A DNA stretch of 64,000 nucleotides. Source: JABDJL01 sp963664065. GTDB lineage: Bacteria; Pseudomonadota; Gammaproteobacteria; Xanthomonadales; SZUA-36. The position numbers were made by a program, and so were the translations under genes. The stretch spans positions 1,178,001 to 1,242,000 of the forward strand of contig OY760942.1 in NCBI GenBank assembly GCA_963664065.1, written 5' to 3'. The notes beneath the pieces were generated by a model. It ran no database searches and was not told where the DNA came from. It saw only the letters and a list, made by a program, of their open reading frames with translations. Within the stretch, counting starts at the first letter, position 1, and every line of letters starts with the position of its first letter. Of the stretch, positions 38,795 through 48,786 are shown piece after piece.

Positions 38795-40213
38795 ATGTGC
38801 CTGAACCGACTCAAATGCCAGGTGATAGTTTCAATAGTTTTGCTGGCGTCCTGGCCGTTGTTGGCACAGGAAACGCCATTTAGCGACTTGTCTCCCGATC
38901 AACAGTTGTCTGAGGACATTCTGCGAGAACTGGTGAGCTATGAAAGTTCGAATGATCGCCCTGATCTGATTGAAAAAGCGCTGCAAACGATGGCGACACG
39001 CTTGCTGGCGGCCGGGTTTACCGCCAATGAAGTGCAGGTACTGAACCCGTCTCCTAACAATTATGGAATGCTGGTTCGATACCGCGGAATTGGTCCACAA
39101 AAAACCTTGCTGGTGCTGTCACATATTGATGTTGTACAGGCAGTTCCCGATCAGTGGGCGTTCCCGCCCTTTGTTCTTGGGAAAAAAGACGGCTATTACC
39201 TAGGCCGTGGCACTGCAGACAACAAGGCCGGGGTTGCCGAAATTATCAGCAACTTCATTCGCCTGAAGCGGGAGGGCTGGTTGCCCGGCCGGGACATCGT
39301 TGCCGCTATTTCCGGCAACGAAGAAACATCCGGTGATTTCGCAAAATGGCTGGCTGGTGAAGGCCGGCAACTGGCTGACGCGGAGTTTGCAATCAATACA
39401 GATGCCGGTGGCGGTGAATATGATGAGTCCGGCAAGCGCCTGGCTTTATGGGTTCAGACCAGCGAAAAGCTTTATCAGACCTATCAGTTAACCACCGTGA
39501 ACAGGGGCGGCCACAGCTCACAACCCAGGCCGGATAATGCAATCAGGAACCTGGCGGAAGCAATAACCCGCGTGGGTGCCCATACCTTTCCGGTGATTTT
39601 GAACGACACCACGCGAATGGCCTTGCGACGATCGGCGACTCTTTATCCCGAACATGTGGGGGAGGATATGCTGGCGCTGGCTGAAAACGAAGGCGATCTG
39701 GCTGCCGCACAGCGCTTGTCGGATTTTGACCCGGGGTTTAATGCCATGTTACGCCCGACCTGTGTTCCAACCCAGCTAAGTGGCGGACATGCGGAGAACG
39801 CATTGCCCCGTGAAGCCAATGTGACAGTGAATTGCCGGATACTGCCCAGCACTGAGGCGATAGAAATCGAAAAAGTGATAGCCGGGCTGGTTGATGGCCT
39901 GGGTGTGGATATCGAAATAATCTATGATGGCCTGGCCAGCGATGTTTCAGTGTTACCGGATGCGTTGATGGAGCAGATTGAATCACTATCTGAAGCACAT
40001 TTCGGAGATATCCCTGTGATTCCCGGCATGTCCACCGGCGCGCCCGACGGCCTGTTTTTTCGCAACGCGGGAATACCGGTATACGGCATTAGTGCGCTGT
40101 TCAGCAAGCCGGGCGAATCCGGCGCGCACGGGCTGGATGAAAAAATCGGAATTGAAGAATTTCACCAGTCCGTAGAGTTCCTGTACCAGTTGCTGATGAC
40201 AATGGCCCAATAA
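38795..40213 (+). CDS. Exported M20-family metallopeptidase
   Basis: A 472-residue zinc peptidase started at the ATG at 38795, which places a signal peptide at the N-terminus (VIVSIVLLASWPLLAQ). A longer frame upstream would bury it. Zinc-site motifs are LVLSHIDVV, GRGTADNKAG and GNEETSGD, with the catalytic Glu pair. The dimerisation domain contains NRGGHSSQPRPDNA, and the distal metal His is in SGAHGLDEKIG. It resembles carboxypeptidase/dipeptidase members that act on periplasmic peptides. It stands alone between unrelated genes. Confidence 0.88.
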   Translation: MCLNRLKCQVIVSIVLLASWPLLAQETPFSDLSPDQQLSEDILRELVSYESSNDRPDLIEKALQTMATRLLAAGFTANEVQVLNPSPNNYGMLVRYRGIGPQKTLLVLSHIDVVQAVPDQWAFPPFVLGKKDGYYLGRGTADNKAGVAEIISNFIRLKREGWLPGRDIVAAISGNEETSGDFAKWLAGEGRQLADAEFAINTDAGGGEYDESGKRLALWVQTSEKLYQTYQLTTVNRGGHSSQPRPDNAIRNLAEAITRVGAHTFPVILNDTTRMALRRSATLYPEHVGEDMLALAENEGDLAAAQRLSDFDPGFNAMLRPTCVPTQLSGGHAENALPREANVTVNCRILPSTEAIEIEKVIAGLVDGLGVDIEIIYDGLASDVSVLPDALMEQIESLSEAHFGDIPVIPGMSTGAPDGLFFRNAGIPVYGISALFSKPGESGAHGLDEKIGIEEFHQSVEFLYQLLMTMAQ

Positions 40214-40238
40214 ACAATAGCGCTGTTCCTGGCAAGGA

Positions 40239-41495
40239 TCAGGGCCGTATTTGACCGTCTCCCCTCACGATCCACTTGTAACTGGTCAGTTCCGGCAAGG
40301 CCATGGGTCCACGGGCATGCAGTTTCTGGGTACTGATGCCGATTTCCGCACCCATGCCGAACTGTGCGCCATCGGTAAATGCCGTTGATGCATTGGCGAA
40401 TACTGCTGCTGCATCTACCTGGTTCAAAAACCGCTCGATAACCCGTGAATCTTCGGCAACTATGGCTTCGGAATGTTTCGAGCTGTGCTGTTGAATATGC
40501 TCCAGGGCTTCATCGAGGTCCCCAACGGTCTTGATGGACATGCGGTAGGAAAGAAACTCCTGTCCGAAGTGTTCCGGTTCAGCATGGTTCAATTTTGCGC
40601 AATACCTGCCATCCAGTGCAGTAAAAGCTTCCGGATCGGCGAAAACCTCAACCTGGTACTGCTCTCCAAGTTCATGCATCAAATCGGGAAGACCAGCCAG
40701 CAGGTCACGGTGTAAAACCAGGGTGTCCAGCGCATTGCAAACACTGACGCGGCGTGACTTGGCGTTGGTGACGATCGCTTTTGCCTTGTCCGGATCAGCG
40801 CTTTGGTCAACATATGTGTGCACAATGCCGGCCCCGGTTTCGATGACGGGAATCCGGGCATTTTCACGCACAAAGTCAATCAGGCCTTTTGAGCCGCGGG
40901 GAATGGCCAGGTCAATGGTTTCCGTGGCATGAAGTATCTGAGGAAGCCATTTTCGCTCACAAGGTGCCAGGTAAACCATGGCTGGATTCAGGCCGTGGCC
41001 CTCCAGCACTGCATGGATGACCCGCACGATGGCCCGGTTGCTGTCGCGCGCATCCGAGCTGCCTTTCAACACACAGGCATTGCGTGATTTCAGGCACAGG
41101 GCGGTAACATCAAATGTGACGTTTGGCCGCGATTCGAATATCACCGCAATCACACCCACCGGCACCCTGACTTTGCTCAGTTCCAGCCCGCTGTCCAGCC
41201 TGCGTTGCTCAAGCACCTCACCCACCGGAGAGGGCAGTGCGGCGACATTGCGTAGATCATCCGCAATAGCGGCCAGCCGCTCATGATTCAGAAGCAGGCG
41301 GTCGTACTTGGGGTCCGTTTCATCCATGCGTGCCAGGTCGCGCTGGTTGGCGGCTAGAATTTCAGCCCTGGCACTCATCGTTTGATCAGCCAGATCCAGC
41401 AATACCTCACGAATTTTCTGGTCGTCGCTCAAAGCGAGCCGGGGTGCGGCTGCTTTGACCTGCTGCAGGTCCATGTTTAGTTGTTGTTGGTCCAT
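40239..41495 (-). CDS. proA: Gamma-glutamyl phosphate reductase
   Basis: A 418-residue NADPH-dependent enzyme of proline biosynthesis. It reduces gamma-glutamyl phosphate to the semialdehyde. Typical motifs are the [20 protein letters not shown] stretch, [13 protein letters not shown], and [16 protein letters not shown] with the catalytic Cys. The C-terminal [15 protein letters not shown] is diagnostic. It starts one base after the proB stop, so proBA is an operon. Confidence 0.95.
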   Translation of the reverse strand: MDQQQLNMDLQQVKAAAPRLALSDDQKIREVLLDLADQTMSARAEILAANQRDLARMDETDPKYDRLLLNHERLAAIADDLRNVAALPSPVGEVLEQRRLDSGLELSKVRVPVGVIAVIFESRPNVTFDVTALCLKSRNACVLKGSSDARDSNRAIVRVIHAVLEGHGLNPAMVYLAPCERKWLPQILHATETIDLAIPRGSKGLIDFVRENARIPVIETGAGIVHTYVDQSADPDKAKAIVTNAKSRRVSVCNALDTLVLHRDLLAGLPDLMHELGEQYQVEVFADPEAFTALDGRYCAKLNHAEPEHFGQEFLSYRMSIKTVGDLDEALEHIQQHSSKHSEAIVAEDSRVIERFLNQVDAAAVFANASTAFTDGAQFGMGAEIGISTQKLHARGPMALPELTSYKWIVRGDGQIRP

Positions 41496-41496
41496 A

Positions 41497-42571
41497 TTAT
41501 TCAGTCAGGTATAAGCAATCGCAATGAATCAAAGGTTTAAGGTCTTTCTGGCCGACGAGGTTCCGTGCCTCACCACAGTCATAGCGGGCACGTCCGACAC
41601 CCAACACGGTGCCTGATGGGTCGATAATCCTGATGACGTCTCCGCGTTTGAATTCACCTGCCAGGGATTCAACCCCCACCAGTAACAGGCTGGCGAGACG
41701 GGTTTTATCCTTGAGGGCCATGGCTGCGCCGCCATTAATATGCACCGCACCGACGGCGTGATCATCTGAGCTCGCCAGCCAACGTTTGGCAGGTGACGAT
41801 GTGTTACCGGCGGGAAAACGTGTCCCTGTATCCTGCCGGCCGGCAATCAGCAGCAAGACATTTTCTGCGTGGCCGTTGGCAATTACGACCTCGGTACCCA
41901 GTTTCGCTGATTTCCGGGCGCCCGAAATTTTGCTGTGCATGCCCCCGCCCGTGCCTGCTGGTTGCGGAACTGACCACTTCCCCGATCCTGTGTATTTTGT
42001 CGTCCCAGGTCCGGATTAGTCTCCCGGGCCCGGTCGCGTCATTACGGGAGAAGACACCCTCGACTGTGCTCAATATACACAACAATTCAGCATTCACCAT
42101 GCCGGCCAGCAATCCTGCCAGTTCATCGTTATCGGTGAACATCAATTCGGTGATGGATACCACGTCATTTTCGTTGACCACCGGCAAGATGCCGGCGTCG
42201 AGGATGCCCTCGATGCAATTGCGCATGTTCAGGTAATGATTGCGCGTCTGGAAATCACTCTTGCTGGCCAGTACCTGGGCGACGGTCAAGCCGTGATCAA
42301 TGAAGTGCGTTTGATAAGTCTGCATCAGGCGGACCTGGCCCGTGGCTGCCAGGATCTGCTTACGTGTAACGGGATCATAGCTGCGTAAATTGTCGGCCCC
42401 GGTTTCGCCCTTGCCGGCGGCCACGGCGCCTGATGACACCAGTAAAACCTGCCAGCCATTTTGTCGCAGGGCGGCTACCTGGCCGACCAGGCCCGCTAAT
42501 ATTTCAATATTCAGCAGGCCATCTGTATTACACAGCACCTGGCTGCCGATTTTGACGACAATCCGTTTCAT
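41497..42571 (-). pseudogene. proB: Glutamate 5-kinase with a frameshift
   Basis: The N-terminal part (from the ATG at 42571: IVVKIGSQVL, LVSSGAVAAGKGE, NENDVVS) and the C-terminal part (GMHSKISGARKSAKLGTEVV and a PUA domain, stop at 41497) are both intact but in different frames. The break lies at the C-run near 41941-41950, within the conserved Gly-Gly-Met loop. Losing a CG pair from a GRGGM coding sequence, or gaining one G, would produce what is seen. Together the two parts span about 358 codons, a normal length for PUA-containing ProB. As read, the cell would lack the first proline-biosynthesis step unless another copy exists or the shift is an error. Confidence 0.85.
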
Positions 42572-42600
42572 TGATTCAGAACTCCGGGACTATGAGAAAT

Positions 42601-44283
42601 TCACAGCCCCAGGACTTCCTTGCCTTGCTGGTAGACGATATCCACCGGGATGTTTTTCGCGGACAGCCGGTCCAGGTCGGCCTGCAGTTGCCCGCCCACA
42701 TTGCCTTTTTCCACAACAAATGCCACAACCGCATCATAATCACCGTTGCCCTGCAAGGTCAGTAAAGTCCGGCTAAGGTCTGCAACTGCTTTTTCAAATT
42801 CAGGCACGTTGACGCGGTATCTGCCACTTTGATCGTCGCGTGTGAAGGCTCCGGCATCACTGAAGAAATTAAAACGGATCATGTTGGCACGGCCATGCGC
42901 ACTGGAGGCCCCGAAGCGCACTGAGCGGAAGATTCCGGCCAGGAAGCTGACATAGTCATCCATGAGTTCACCGTCGGTAATTTCGCCCATGTCTCTCAGT
43001 CGTTGAACCATGTAAAGGCCGAGAATATCGGCCTTGCCCTCTTCCAGCGCCGAGGAATGTTCCTTGAGTGCGGCACGAACAGTACCACTGCCATCCAGGG
43101 TATTTTTGATGCCCATGCCATGAGCAACTTCATGGAACATGGTGTTGCCGAAGAACGAATCAAAAGTGATGTGCCGGCGCTGGTCTTCCGCAATCAGCTC
43201 ATCGGCGATCGGTACCAGTATCCGGTTAAACTTGGCCATCATTGAGTTTTTGATCTGTAGCCGGCGAGTGCCCTTGGCCAATTGCACCTCCTCGTCATTG
43301 GGAAGATTGATGGCAATGGTTTTGGCACCGGAATTACAATCTCCTGCACAATAGGCGAGATCATAGGCATTCAGGTCAGCATCGGAACCGGCCATTTCCT
43401 CTTTGTATTCGTCAGGAACCGGCAGACCGCGTTGCAAATCGGGCATGTATTTCACGAACCTTGCAAGGCGTTCACTCCAGGCCTGGTCTTTGATGAGTAC
43501 AAAGGTTTCAAAGGCCGCCCGGTAACCATAAAGCGCGTCCTGGTAGGTTTCCACCGGACCGATCACCAGCTCGATGGAATTATTCTTCATGTCCATCCAG
43601 GCCATATCGGAAGCCTGGTAGTCGTCATTGAGCAATGCTAGCGCCCGCAAACGGAGGTATTCACCGAATTCCGGGTCCTCTGCCAGGTCCGCTGCCTGGT
43701 AAAGCAAAGTCGTGATCTGACTGATCTGGGTTGCATAGGCTTCACTGTAGGGCACCAGCCGGAGATTTCCCTGCGAGTCCCTTTGCACGATTGAATATTG
43801 GCCGTCTTTACCGGGCTGATCCCAGGCTTCGAATTCTTCCTTGCTCATATCTTCCGGGTAAAAGCGCGCGCCCGGAGGGCGGGGACCATGGTTTTCCAGG
43901 AAAGACTGGTCAGCAGCGAGGCGATCCCAGGGTCCGTAATTATAAAAAGCAAACTGGCGGGCCTTCGGGTCCTCAATACTATCGAGGAGTTCATCGCGAT
44001 CGCCCCAAACCTGGAGCCAGAACACATCATTGGTAATTTCTGCTGCTTCAATCAGCAGGCCAAGCATTTTCTTTTGATTTTCACTGAGGTGGCTGAGGTC
44101 GGTACCCAGGCGAACCTTGGCATAGATATCAAAACGGGGGTTCTCATTCGCGGCCTGGGAAGCGGGTTCTGCCGCCCCTTTTTCGCTCTCAGCTACTGTG
44201 GTCTTGGGTAATTTTTCGCTATTGCACGCTGCCAGGCATAAACATGCGGTCAAAAGCGCAAAAACCAGGTTTGCAGGTTTCAT
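42601..44283 (-). CDS. Lipoprotein metallopeptidase, dipeptidyl-peptidase III (M49)-like
   Basis: A 560-residue protein. The ATG at 44283 has GGAAG upstream, and the signal peptide ends at LAAC, a lipobox. The zinc site FHEVAHGMG (about residue 380) is followed about 30 residues later by LEEGKADILGLY, the second Glu of the family. The arrangement matches bacterial M49-like Zn hydrolases, although the classical DPP III motif is HELLGH. It should cut dipeptides from short peptides at the cell envelope. It lies just upstream of proB on the same strand, but no functional link is evident. Confidence 0.8.
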   Translation of the reverse strand: MKPANLVFALLTACLCLAACNSEKLPKTTVAESEKGAAEPASQAANENPRFDIYAKVRLGTDLSHLSENQKKMLGLLIEAAEITNDVFWLQVWGDRDELLDSIEDPKARQFAFYNYGPWDRLAADQSFLENHGPRPPGARFYPEDMSKEEFEAWDQPGKDGQYSIVQRDSQGNLRLVPYSEAYATQISQITTLLYQAADLAEDPEFGEYLRLRALALLNDDYQASDMAWMDMKNNSIELVIGPVETYQDALYGYRAAFETFVLIKDQAWSERLARFVKYMPDLQRGLPVPDEYKEEMAGSDADLNAYDLAYCAGDCNSGAKTIAINLPNDEEVQLAKGTRRLQIKNSMMAKFNRILVPIADELIAEDQRRHITFDSFFGNTMFHEVAHGMGIKNTLDGSGTVRAALKEHSSALEEGKADILGLYMVQRLRDMGEITDGELMDDYVSFLAGIFRSVRFGASSAHGRANMIRFNFFSDAGAFTRDDQSGRYRVNVPEFEKAVADLSRTLLTLQGNGDYDAVVAFVVEKGNVGGQLQADLDRLSAKNIPVDIVYQQGKEVLGL

Positions 44284-44441
44284 ATGGACTTCCAATTACT
44301 TGCTAATAAAAGGGGCGATCACTATATCAGAGGCCCCTTAAAAATGAAGCGTGAATTGAATCGTAAAATGAAGCTAAAGCCGTGTCATAGAAAAGCGGGC
44401 AAGCTGTCCCCATCTAATGCGTTCAAACCTGCCGGGCGTTA

Positions 44442-44447
44442 TATAAT
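44442..44447 (+). promoter_or_regulatory. Possible -10 element for fmdB-aspS
   Basis: A perfect TATAAT lies 41 bases before the fmdB-like ATG. A -35-like TTCAAA sits at 44422-44427, but the spacer of 14 bases is shorter than usual. A hairpin-like AAGGGGC/GCCCCTT pair lies further upstream, near 44310-44337. This is only a candidate. Confidence 0.35.
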
Positions 44448-44488
44448 GCTCGGCTTGGGAACGGCCCGGAAAAACAATCAGGATCACT

Positions 44489-44845
44489 ATGCCGATTTAC
44501 GAATACCGCTGTGTGCAATGCGGGCACGAGTTGGAAAAAATCCAAAGGATGAGGGAAGAACCGCTCAAGGATTGTCCTGCCTGCGAGAAACCTCATCTAC
44601 GCCGGCTGATCTCAGCCTCAGCATTCCGGTTGAAGGGTGGCGGCTGGTACGAAACAGATTTTAAACAGGGCAGCAAACGCAACCTCGATGATTCGGGTAA
44701 CGATGCGCCAAAAGAATCCAGTGGTTCAGAAAAGAGTGACCCAAAGCCTGATTCCGCAAAGACCGGTGGAAAAGAATCAAGTAAAGCGGAAACAGGCAAG
44801 AAAGAATCGAAACCGGTAAAAGAATCGAAAAACAGCGCTGCCTAA
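44489..44845 (+). CDS. FmdB-family zinc-ribbon protein
   Basis: A 118-residue protein. The first 50 residues form a zinc ribbon (YEYRCVQCGHELEKIQRM, with CPAC later), as in FmdB-type regulators and small hypothetical proteins of proteobacteria. The rest is a long low-complexity Lys/Ser/Glu tail, probably disordered. It is placed 46 bases before aspS, an order common in gammaproteobacteria. The role is unknown. Confidence 0.85.
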   Translation: MPIYEYRCVQCGHELEKIQRMREEPLKDCPACEKPHLRRLISASAFRLKGGGWYETDFKQGSKRNLDDSGNDAPKESSGSEKSDPKPDSAKTGGKESSKAETGKKESKPVKESKNSAA

Positions 44846-44891
44846 AAGAAGCAGCCCCGCGTCAATATCCGCCACGGGCGGGAGACCAGAT

Positions 44892-46658
44892 ATGCGTTCA
44901 CAGTTTTGTGGGAAAGTAACCGAATCCGATGCCGGAACCAATGTTGCACTTTGCGGGTGGGTGGATGGCCGCCGTGATCTTGGTGGTTTGATTTTTCTGA
45001 GCCTTCGCGATCACAGCGGCATCATTCAGGTGGTGGTTGAACCTGAAAGCCCGGCTTTTGCCGATGCCGAACGCTTGCGAAATGAATACTGCGTGCAGGT
45101 TACCGGTGAAGTTCGCATGCGCCCGGAAAGCCAGTGGAACGATTCCATGACCACGGGTAAAGTTGAAGTAGTCGCAACAGGCGTGGTGCTTTTTAATGCA
45201 TCGGCGCCGATTCCCATGTTGATGACAGACGAAGACGGTGAAGAAATTCGCCTGCGTTACCGATACCTCGATTTACGACGGCCCTGGATGCAAAAGAATT
45301 TACGCATTCGGGCTGCCATGAACAAGGCCATTCGCAATCATCTCGACGATAGTGGTTTTACCGAGTTTGAAACACCGATACTGACGCGAGCCACCCCGGA
45401 AGGTGCACGCGACTACCTGGTGCCCAGCCGCGTACACCAGGGCCAGTTCTTTGCCTTGCCACAATCTCCACAGCTGTTCAAGCAATTGTTGATGATGTCC
45501 GGCATGGATCGCTACTACCAGATTGCCCGATGCTTCAGGGATGAAGACCTCAGGGCCGACCGGCAGCCTGAATTTACCCAGCTGGATATCGAAATGTCCT
45601 TTGTAGAAGAAGCTGACATTCAACGCTGTGCCGAGGATTTGGTCCGTGACGTGTTTCGGGATGTGCTGGATGTTGAGATGGAGGCACCGTTTCCACACCT
45701 GTGCTGGAAAGACGCGATGGACACCTATGGCTCGGATAAGCCCGACCTCAGGATTCCAATGCAGCTGGTCAGCGTCGATGAACACGTCTCACATGTAGAT
45801 TTCAGGGTGTTTTCCGGGCCGGCGAATGACGCCGGACAACGGGTAGCAGCATTGCGTGTACCCGGTGGCGCCAGCCTGTCGCGCAAACAGATTGATGAAT
45901 ACACCGCATTTGTCGCACGTTATGGCGCAAAAGGACTGGCCTGGATCAAGCTTAACGATGCCGATGCCGGTCTCGAAGGATTGCAGTCACCGATTGCAAA
46001 ATTCCTGGATCAGGCCGCGTGGACAGGAATCGCTACCGCCACTGGTGTGGAAAGCGGCGATATCCTGTTTTTTGGAGCAGGCGACTGGTTAAGCACCAGC
46101 ACCTTCATGGGCCAGTTGATCGTGCGTACCGCGCATGACCTTGGCCTTGTCAGTGGGGCCTGGAAACCATTGTGGGTGAGAGAGTTCCCGATGTTTGAAA
46201 AGGACTCCGAATCGGGGCAGCTGATGGCCGTCCATCATCCGTTTACAGCGCCCTCGGAAGATGATCCTGAAGCCTTACTGGCAGCGCCTGAGGAGGCTTT
46301 GTCAAAGGGCTATGACATGGTGCTGAACGGCGCTGAAATCGGCGGTGGCTCCATTCGTATTCACACTCCTGCCATGCAAAAAGCGGTATTTAAGTTGCTG
46401 GATATTGAAGAGGAGGAAGCAAACGAGAAATTCGGCTTCCTGCTCGAAGCCCTGAGATACGGTTGCCCCCCTCACGGTGGTATTGCATTCGGCCTGGATA
46501 GAATCGCAGCCCTGATGGCTGGTGAGGCTTCCATCCGGGATGTGATCGCCTTCCCCAAGACCACGACAGCGCAGTGCCTGCTGACCTCGGCACCTTCCGA
46601 AATTTCTGATGATCAACTCAAGAAACTCGGCCTGGCCAACCGGAAAAAGGACGGTTAA
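44892..46658 (+). CDS. aspS: Aspartyl-tRNA synthetase
   Basis: A 588-residue class II synthetase of the bacterial type. It has an N-terminal OB-fold anticodon-binding domain (VALCGWVDGRRDLGG), the class II motif 2 (RCFRDEDLRADRQPEFTQLD), a GAD insertion domain (about residues 285-410), and motif 3 (GLDRIAALMAGE). Length matches E. coli AspRS. It charges tRNA-Asp. A possible weak terminator hairpin follows the stop. Confidence 0.97.
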   Translation: MRSQFCGKVTESDAGTNVALCGWVDGRRDLGGLIFLSLRDHSGIIQVVVEPESPAFADAERLRNEYCVQVTGEVRMRPESQWNDSMTTGKVEVVATGVVLFNASAPIPMLMTDEDGEEIRLRYRYLDLRRPWMQKNLRIRAAMNKAIRNHLDDSGFTEFETPILTRATPEGARDYLVPSRVHQGQFFALPQSPQLFKQLLMMSGMDRYYQIARCFRDEDLRADRQPEFTQLDIEMSFVEEADIQRCAEDLVRDVFRDVLDVEMEAPFPHLCWKDAMDTYGSDKPDLRIPMQLVSVDEHVSHVDFRVFSGPANDAGQRVAALRVPGGASLSRKQIDEYTAFVARYGAKGLAWIKLNDADAGLEGLQSPIAKFLDQAAWTGIATATGVESGDILFFGAGDWLSTSTFMGQLIVRTAHDLGLVSGAWKPLWVREFPMFEKDSESGQLMAVHHPFTAPSEDDPEALLAAPEEALSKGYDMVLNGAEIGGGSIRIHTPAMQKAVFKLLDIEEEEANEKFGFLLEALRYGCPPHGGIAFGLDRIAALMAGEASIRDVIAFPKTTTAQCLLTSAPSEISDDQLKKLGLANRKKDG

Positions 46659-46690
46659 TACTTTCCTGTATTCAAGTGCAAACAGGACTT

Positions 46691-46715
46691 CCGGCACTGA
46701 TTTAATCGGTGCCGG
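46691..46715 (+). terminator. Hairpin after aspS, possible terminator
   Basis: CCGGCACTGAT pairs with ATCGGTGCCGG across a TTA loop, an 11-base stem with one G-T pair. No strong T-tract follows, so it may be a weak or Rho-assisted terminator. Confidence 0.5.
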
Positions 46716-46786
46716 CTGTTAGAATAAAAGGGATAGCATTTCCAATAGGGTTCCGGTTTCCCGGGACTGAATTATGAGGGTAAGAC

Positions 46787-48712
46787 ATGAAATTCAAAGG
46801 AATATTGATCATTTGTGTTTTCAGTCTGCTTTTCGCCGGCCAGACGGTCGCTGCTGAGAAGAAAGGTCTGGATCACTACTTCAAGAAACCACAATACACC
46901 GCATTCCAGTTATCTCCGAATGGCAAGGAACTGGCCGGGCTGGTTCCGGTTGATGACCGCATGAATATTGTCATCATCGACATGGAAACCAAGGCGGGGC
47001 GTATCGTAACTTCGCAGAAAAACCAGGATGTGAACGGCTTCATGTGGGCCACCAACGAACGCCTGTTGTTCTTCATGGACAAAGACGGCAGCGAATCATT
47101 TGGAATCTTCGGTGTTAATTCGGACGGTTCAAAGTTTCGGATACTTATTGAGCCCGTTGATTTGCAGATCCTCAACGGCGCCGCGGTTATTCGTACCGCA
47201 AACGTGCTCAATCGGCTGAAAGATGATCCCAAGCACGTGCTGGTTGCCAGCAACAAAAGGCGCGCCGAATACCCTGACGTGTACAGGATGGACGTCATGA
47301 CCGGCCGTTTAAGGATGGTGCAGCGCAATACCGGAAACGTACAGGGCTGGTTCGTGGATTATGACGGCAAGATTATGGGTGCCGGCTACACAGACGACCT
47401 GTACCAGGGTTTTCTGTATCTCAACGAGGAAACCGGTGAATTTGAAGAAATAACGCGCACAAGATATGACGGGCATTCGTTCTTCCCGGTGGCCATCAAG
47501 GATGATGGCGAGAACGGCTATGTATCGTCCTATGTCACCAATGAGGGTGACTTCAGGGACAAGGCAGCGATTTACGAATACAACTTCAAGACACGCGAAT
47601 TCGGCGACCTGGTATTTGAGCATGATCGGGTGGATGTTACTGCAGCAACGGTAACCGAAAAGAAGCGCGATATTATTGCAATCAGTTACCAGGTCGGAAT
47701 TCCCGAGATCGTTTATGTAGACGAGCGCTGGAAGAAGATCATGGCGGGCATCGACAAGGCCTTGCCAGATACCATCAACAGGATGAGTTCCACCGACGAG
47801 GAAGAAACAATCGGTGTTGTTGTCGCTTCTTCTTCGCAACAGCCACCTACTTACTACCTTTTTGACTTCGAGGATAATTCTCTGGAGTTTCTGGCGGACT
47901 CGCGTCCCTGGGTAAAGGCAGATGAAATGGCTGAAATCAAGTCGGTTGAGTTCGAAGCCCGTGATGGTTTGTTATTACAGGCTTACCTGACCCTGCCACC
48001 AAACAGTAACGGTAAAAACCTGCCGACGATTGTGCACCCGCATGGCGGCCCCTGGGCGCGTGACGGCTGGGGTTACAACCCCGCTATACAGTTCCTGGCC
48101 AGCCGCGGCTACGCAGTGCTGCAGGTCAATTTCCGTGGTTCCACGGGATTCGGGCGGGATCACTGGCTGGCCAGCCGTAAGCAATGGGGCCAGAAAATGC
48201 AAACCGACGTCTCTGACGCCCTTGCCTGGGCAGTCGAGCAGGGCGTTTCAGATCCTGAAAGAGTGTGTATTTACGGCGGTAGCTACGGCGGTTATGCAAC
48301 CATGGCCGGCCTGACATACTCACCGGAATTGTACAAGTGCGGCATCAACTATGTGGGTGTGACCGATATCCCCCTGTTGTTCAAGACCGCGCCAGATTCC
48401 TGGGCAGCGGGCATGGAGCAATTGAAGGAACTGGTCGGAGATCCCAAGAAGGATCGTGAATTCCTTGAACAGTGGTCGCCCCGCAACCACGCAGACAAGA
48501 TCCAGGTTCCGGTGTTCATGGCTTATGGCCAGAAAGACCCCCGGGTCCACATTGACCATGCGAAGCTGATGGAAAAGGCCATGAAGGCCAATAATGTCGA
48601 GTACGAACTGATGGTCAAGAAAGACGAAGGACACGGTTACCGCAAACAGGAAAACCAGTACGACTTTTACGGTCGTATGGAAACCTTCCTGGCGGAGAAC
48701 CTGAATCCCTGA
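46787..48712 (+). CDS. Exported S9-family prolyl oligopeptidase-type peptidase
   Basis: A 641-residue protein with a signal peptide (LLFAGQTVAA). The N-terminal two-thirds form a beta-propeller that limits access to short peptides. The C-terminal alpha/beta-hydrolase domain carries the catalytic triad: Ser in YGGSYGGYATM, Asp in GQKDPRVHID, and His in DEGHGYRKQEN. HPHGGPWARDGW is the oxyanion region. It resembles DPP/acylaminoacyl-peptidase-like enzymes of the bacterial S9 group. It has a GAGGG-like ribosome site at about 46775. It is followed by a strong terminator. Confidence 0.92.
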   Translation: MKFKGILIICVFSLLFAGQTVAAEKKGLDHYFKKPQYTAFQLSPNGKELAGLVPVDDRMNIVIIDMETKAGRIVTSQKNQDVNGFMWATNERLLFFMDKDGSESFGIFGVNSDGSKFRILIEPVDLQILNGAAVIRTANVLNRLKDDPKHVLVASNKRRAEYPDVYRMDVMTGRLRMVQRNTGNVQGWFVDYDGKIMGAGYTDDLYQGFLYLNEETGEFEEITRTRYDGHSFFPVAIKDDGENGYVSSYVTNEGDFRDKAAIYEYNFKTREFGDLVFEHDRVDVTAATVTEKKRDIIAISYQVGIPEIVYVDERWKKIMAGIDKALPDTINRMSSTDEEETIGVVVASSSQQPPTYYLFDFEDNSLEFLADSRPWVKADEMAEIKSVEFEARDGLLLQAYLTLPPNSNGKNLPTIVHPHGGPWARDGWGYNPAIQFLASRGYAVLQVNFRGSTGFGRDHWLASRKQWGQKMQTDVSDALAWAVEQGVSDPERVCIYGGSYGGYATMAGLTYSPELYKCGINYVGVTDIPLLFKTAPDSWAAGMEQLKELVGDPKKDREFLEQWSPRNHADKIQVPVFMAYGQKDPRVHIDHAKLMEKAMKANNVEYELMVKKDEGHGYRKQENQYDFYGRMETFLAENLNP

Positions 48713-48741
48713 TTTAGTCTTGCTGTAAAAATCGCTACACT

Positions 48742-48774
48742 GACGAGGCCGGCATTTGCCGGCCTCGTCTTTTA
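48742..48774 (+). terminator. Rho-independent terminator after the S9 peptidase
   Basis: A 12-base perfect stem GACGAGGCCGGC / GCCGGCCTCGTC with an ATTT loop is followed by TTTT. It sits just before rarD and separates the two transcripts. Confidence 0.9.
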
Positions 48775-48786
48775 CGGGAAGGAATA

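Noticed and set aside
41497..41940. Independent PUA-domain protein
   Set aside because: It starts at GMHSKI, the middle of ProB, and continues ProB in another frame. It is the frameshifted half of proB.
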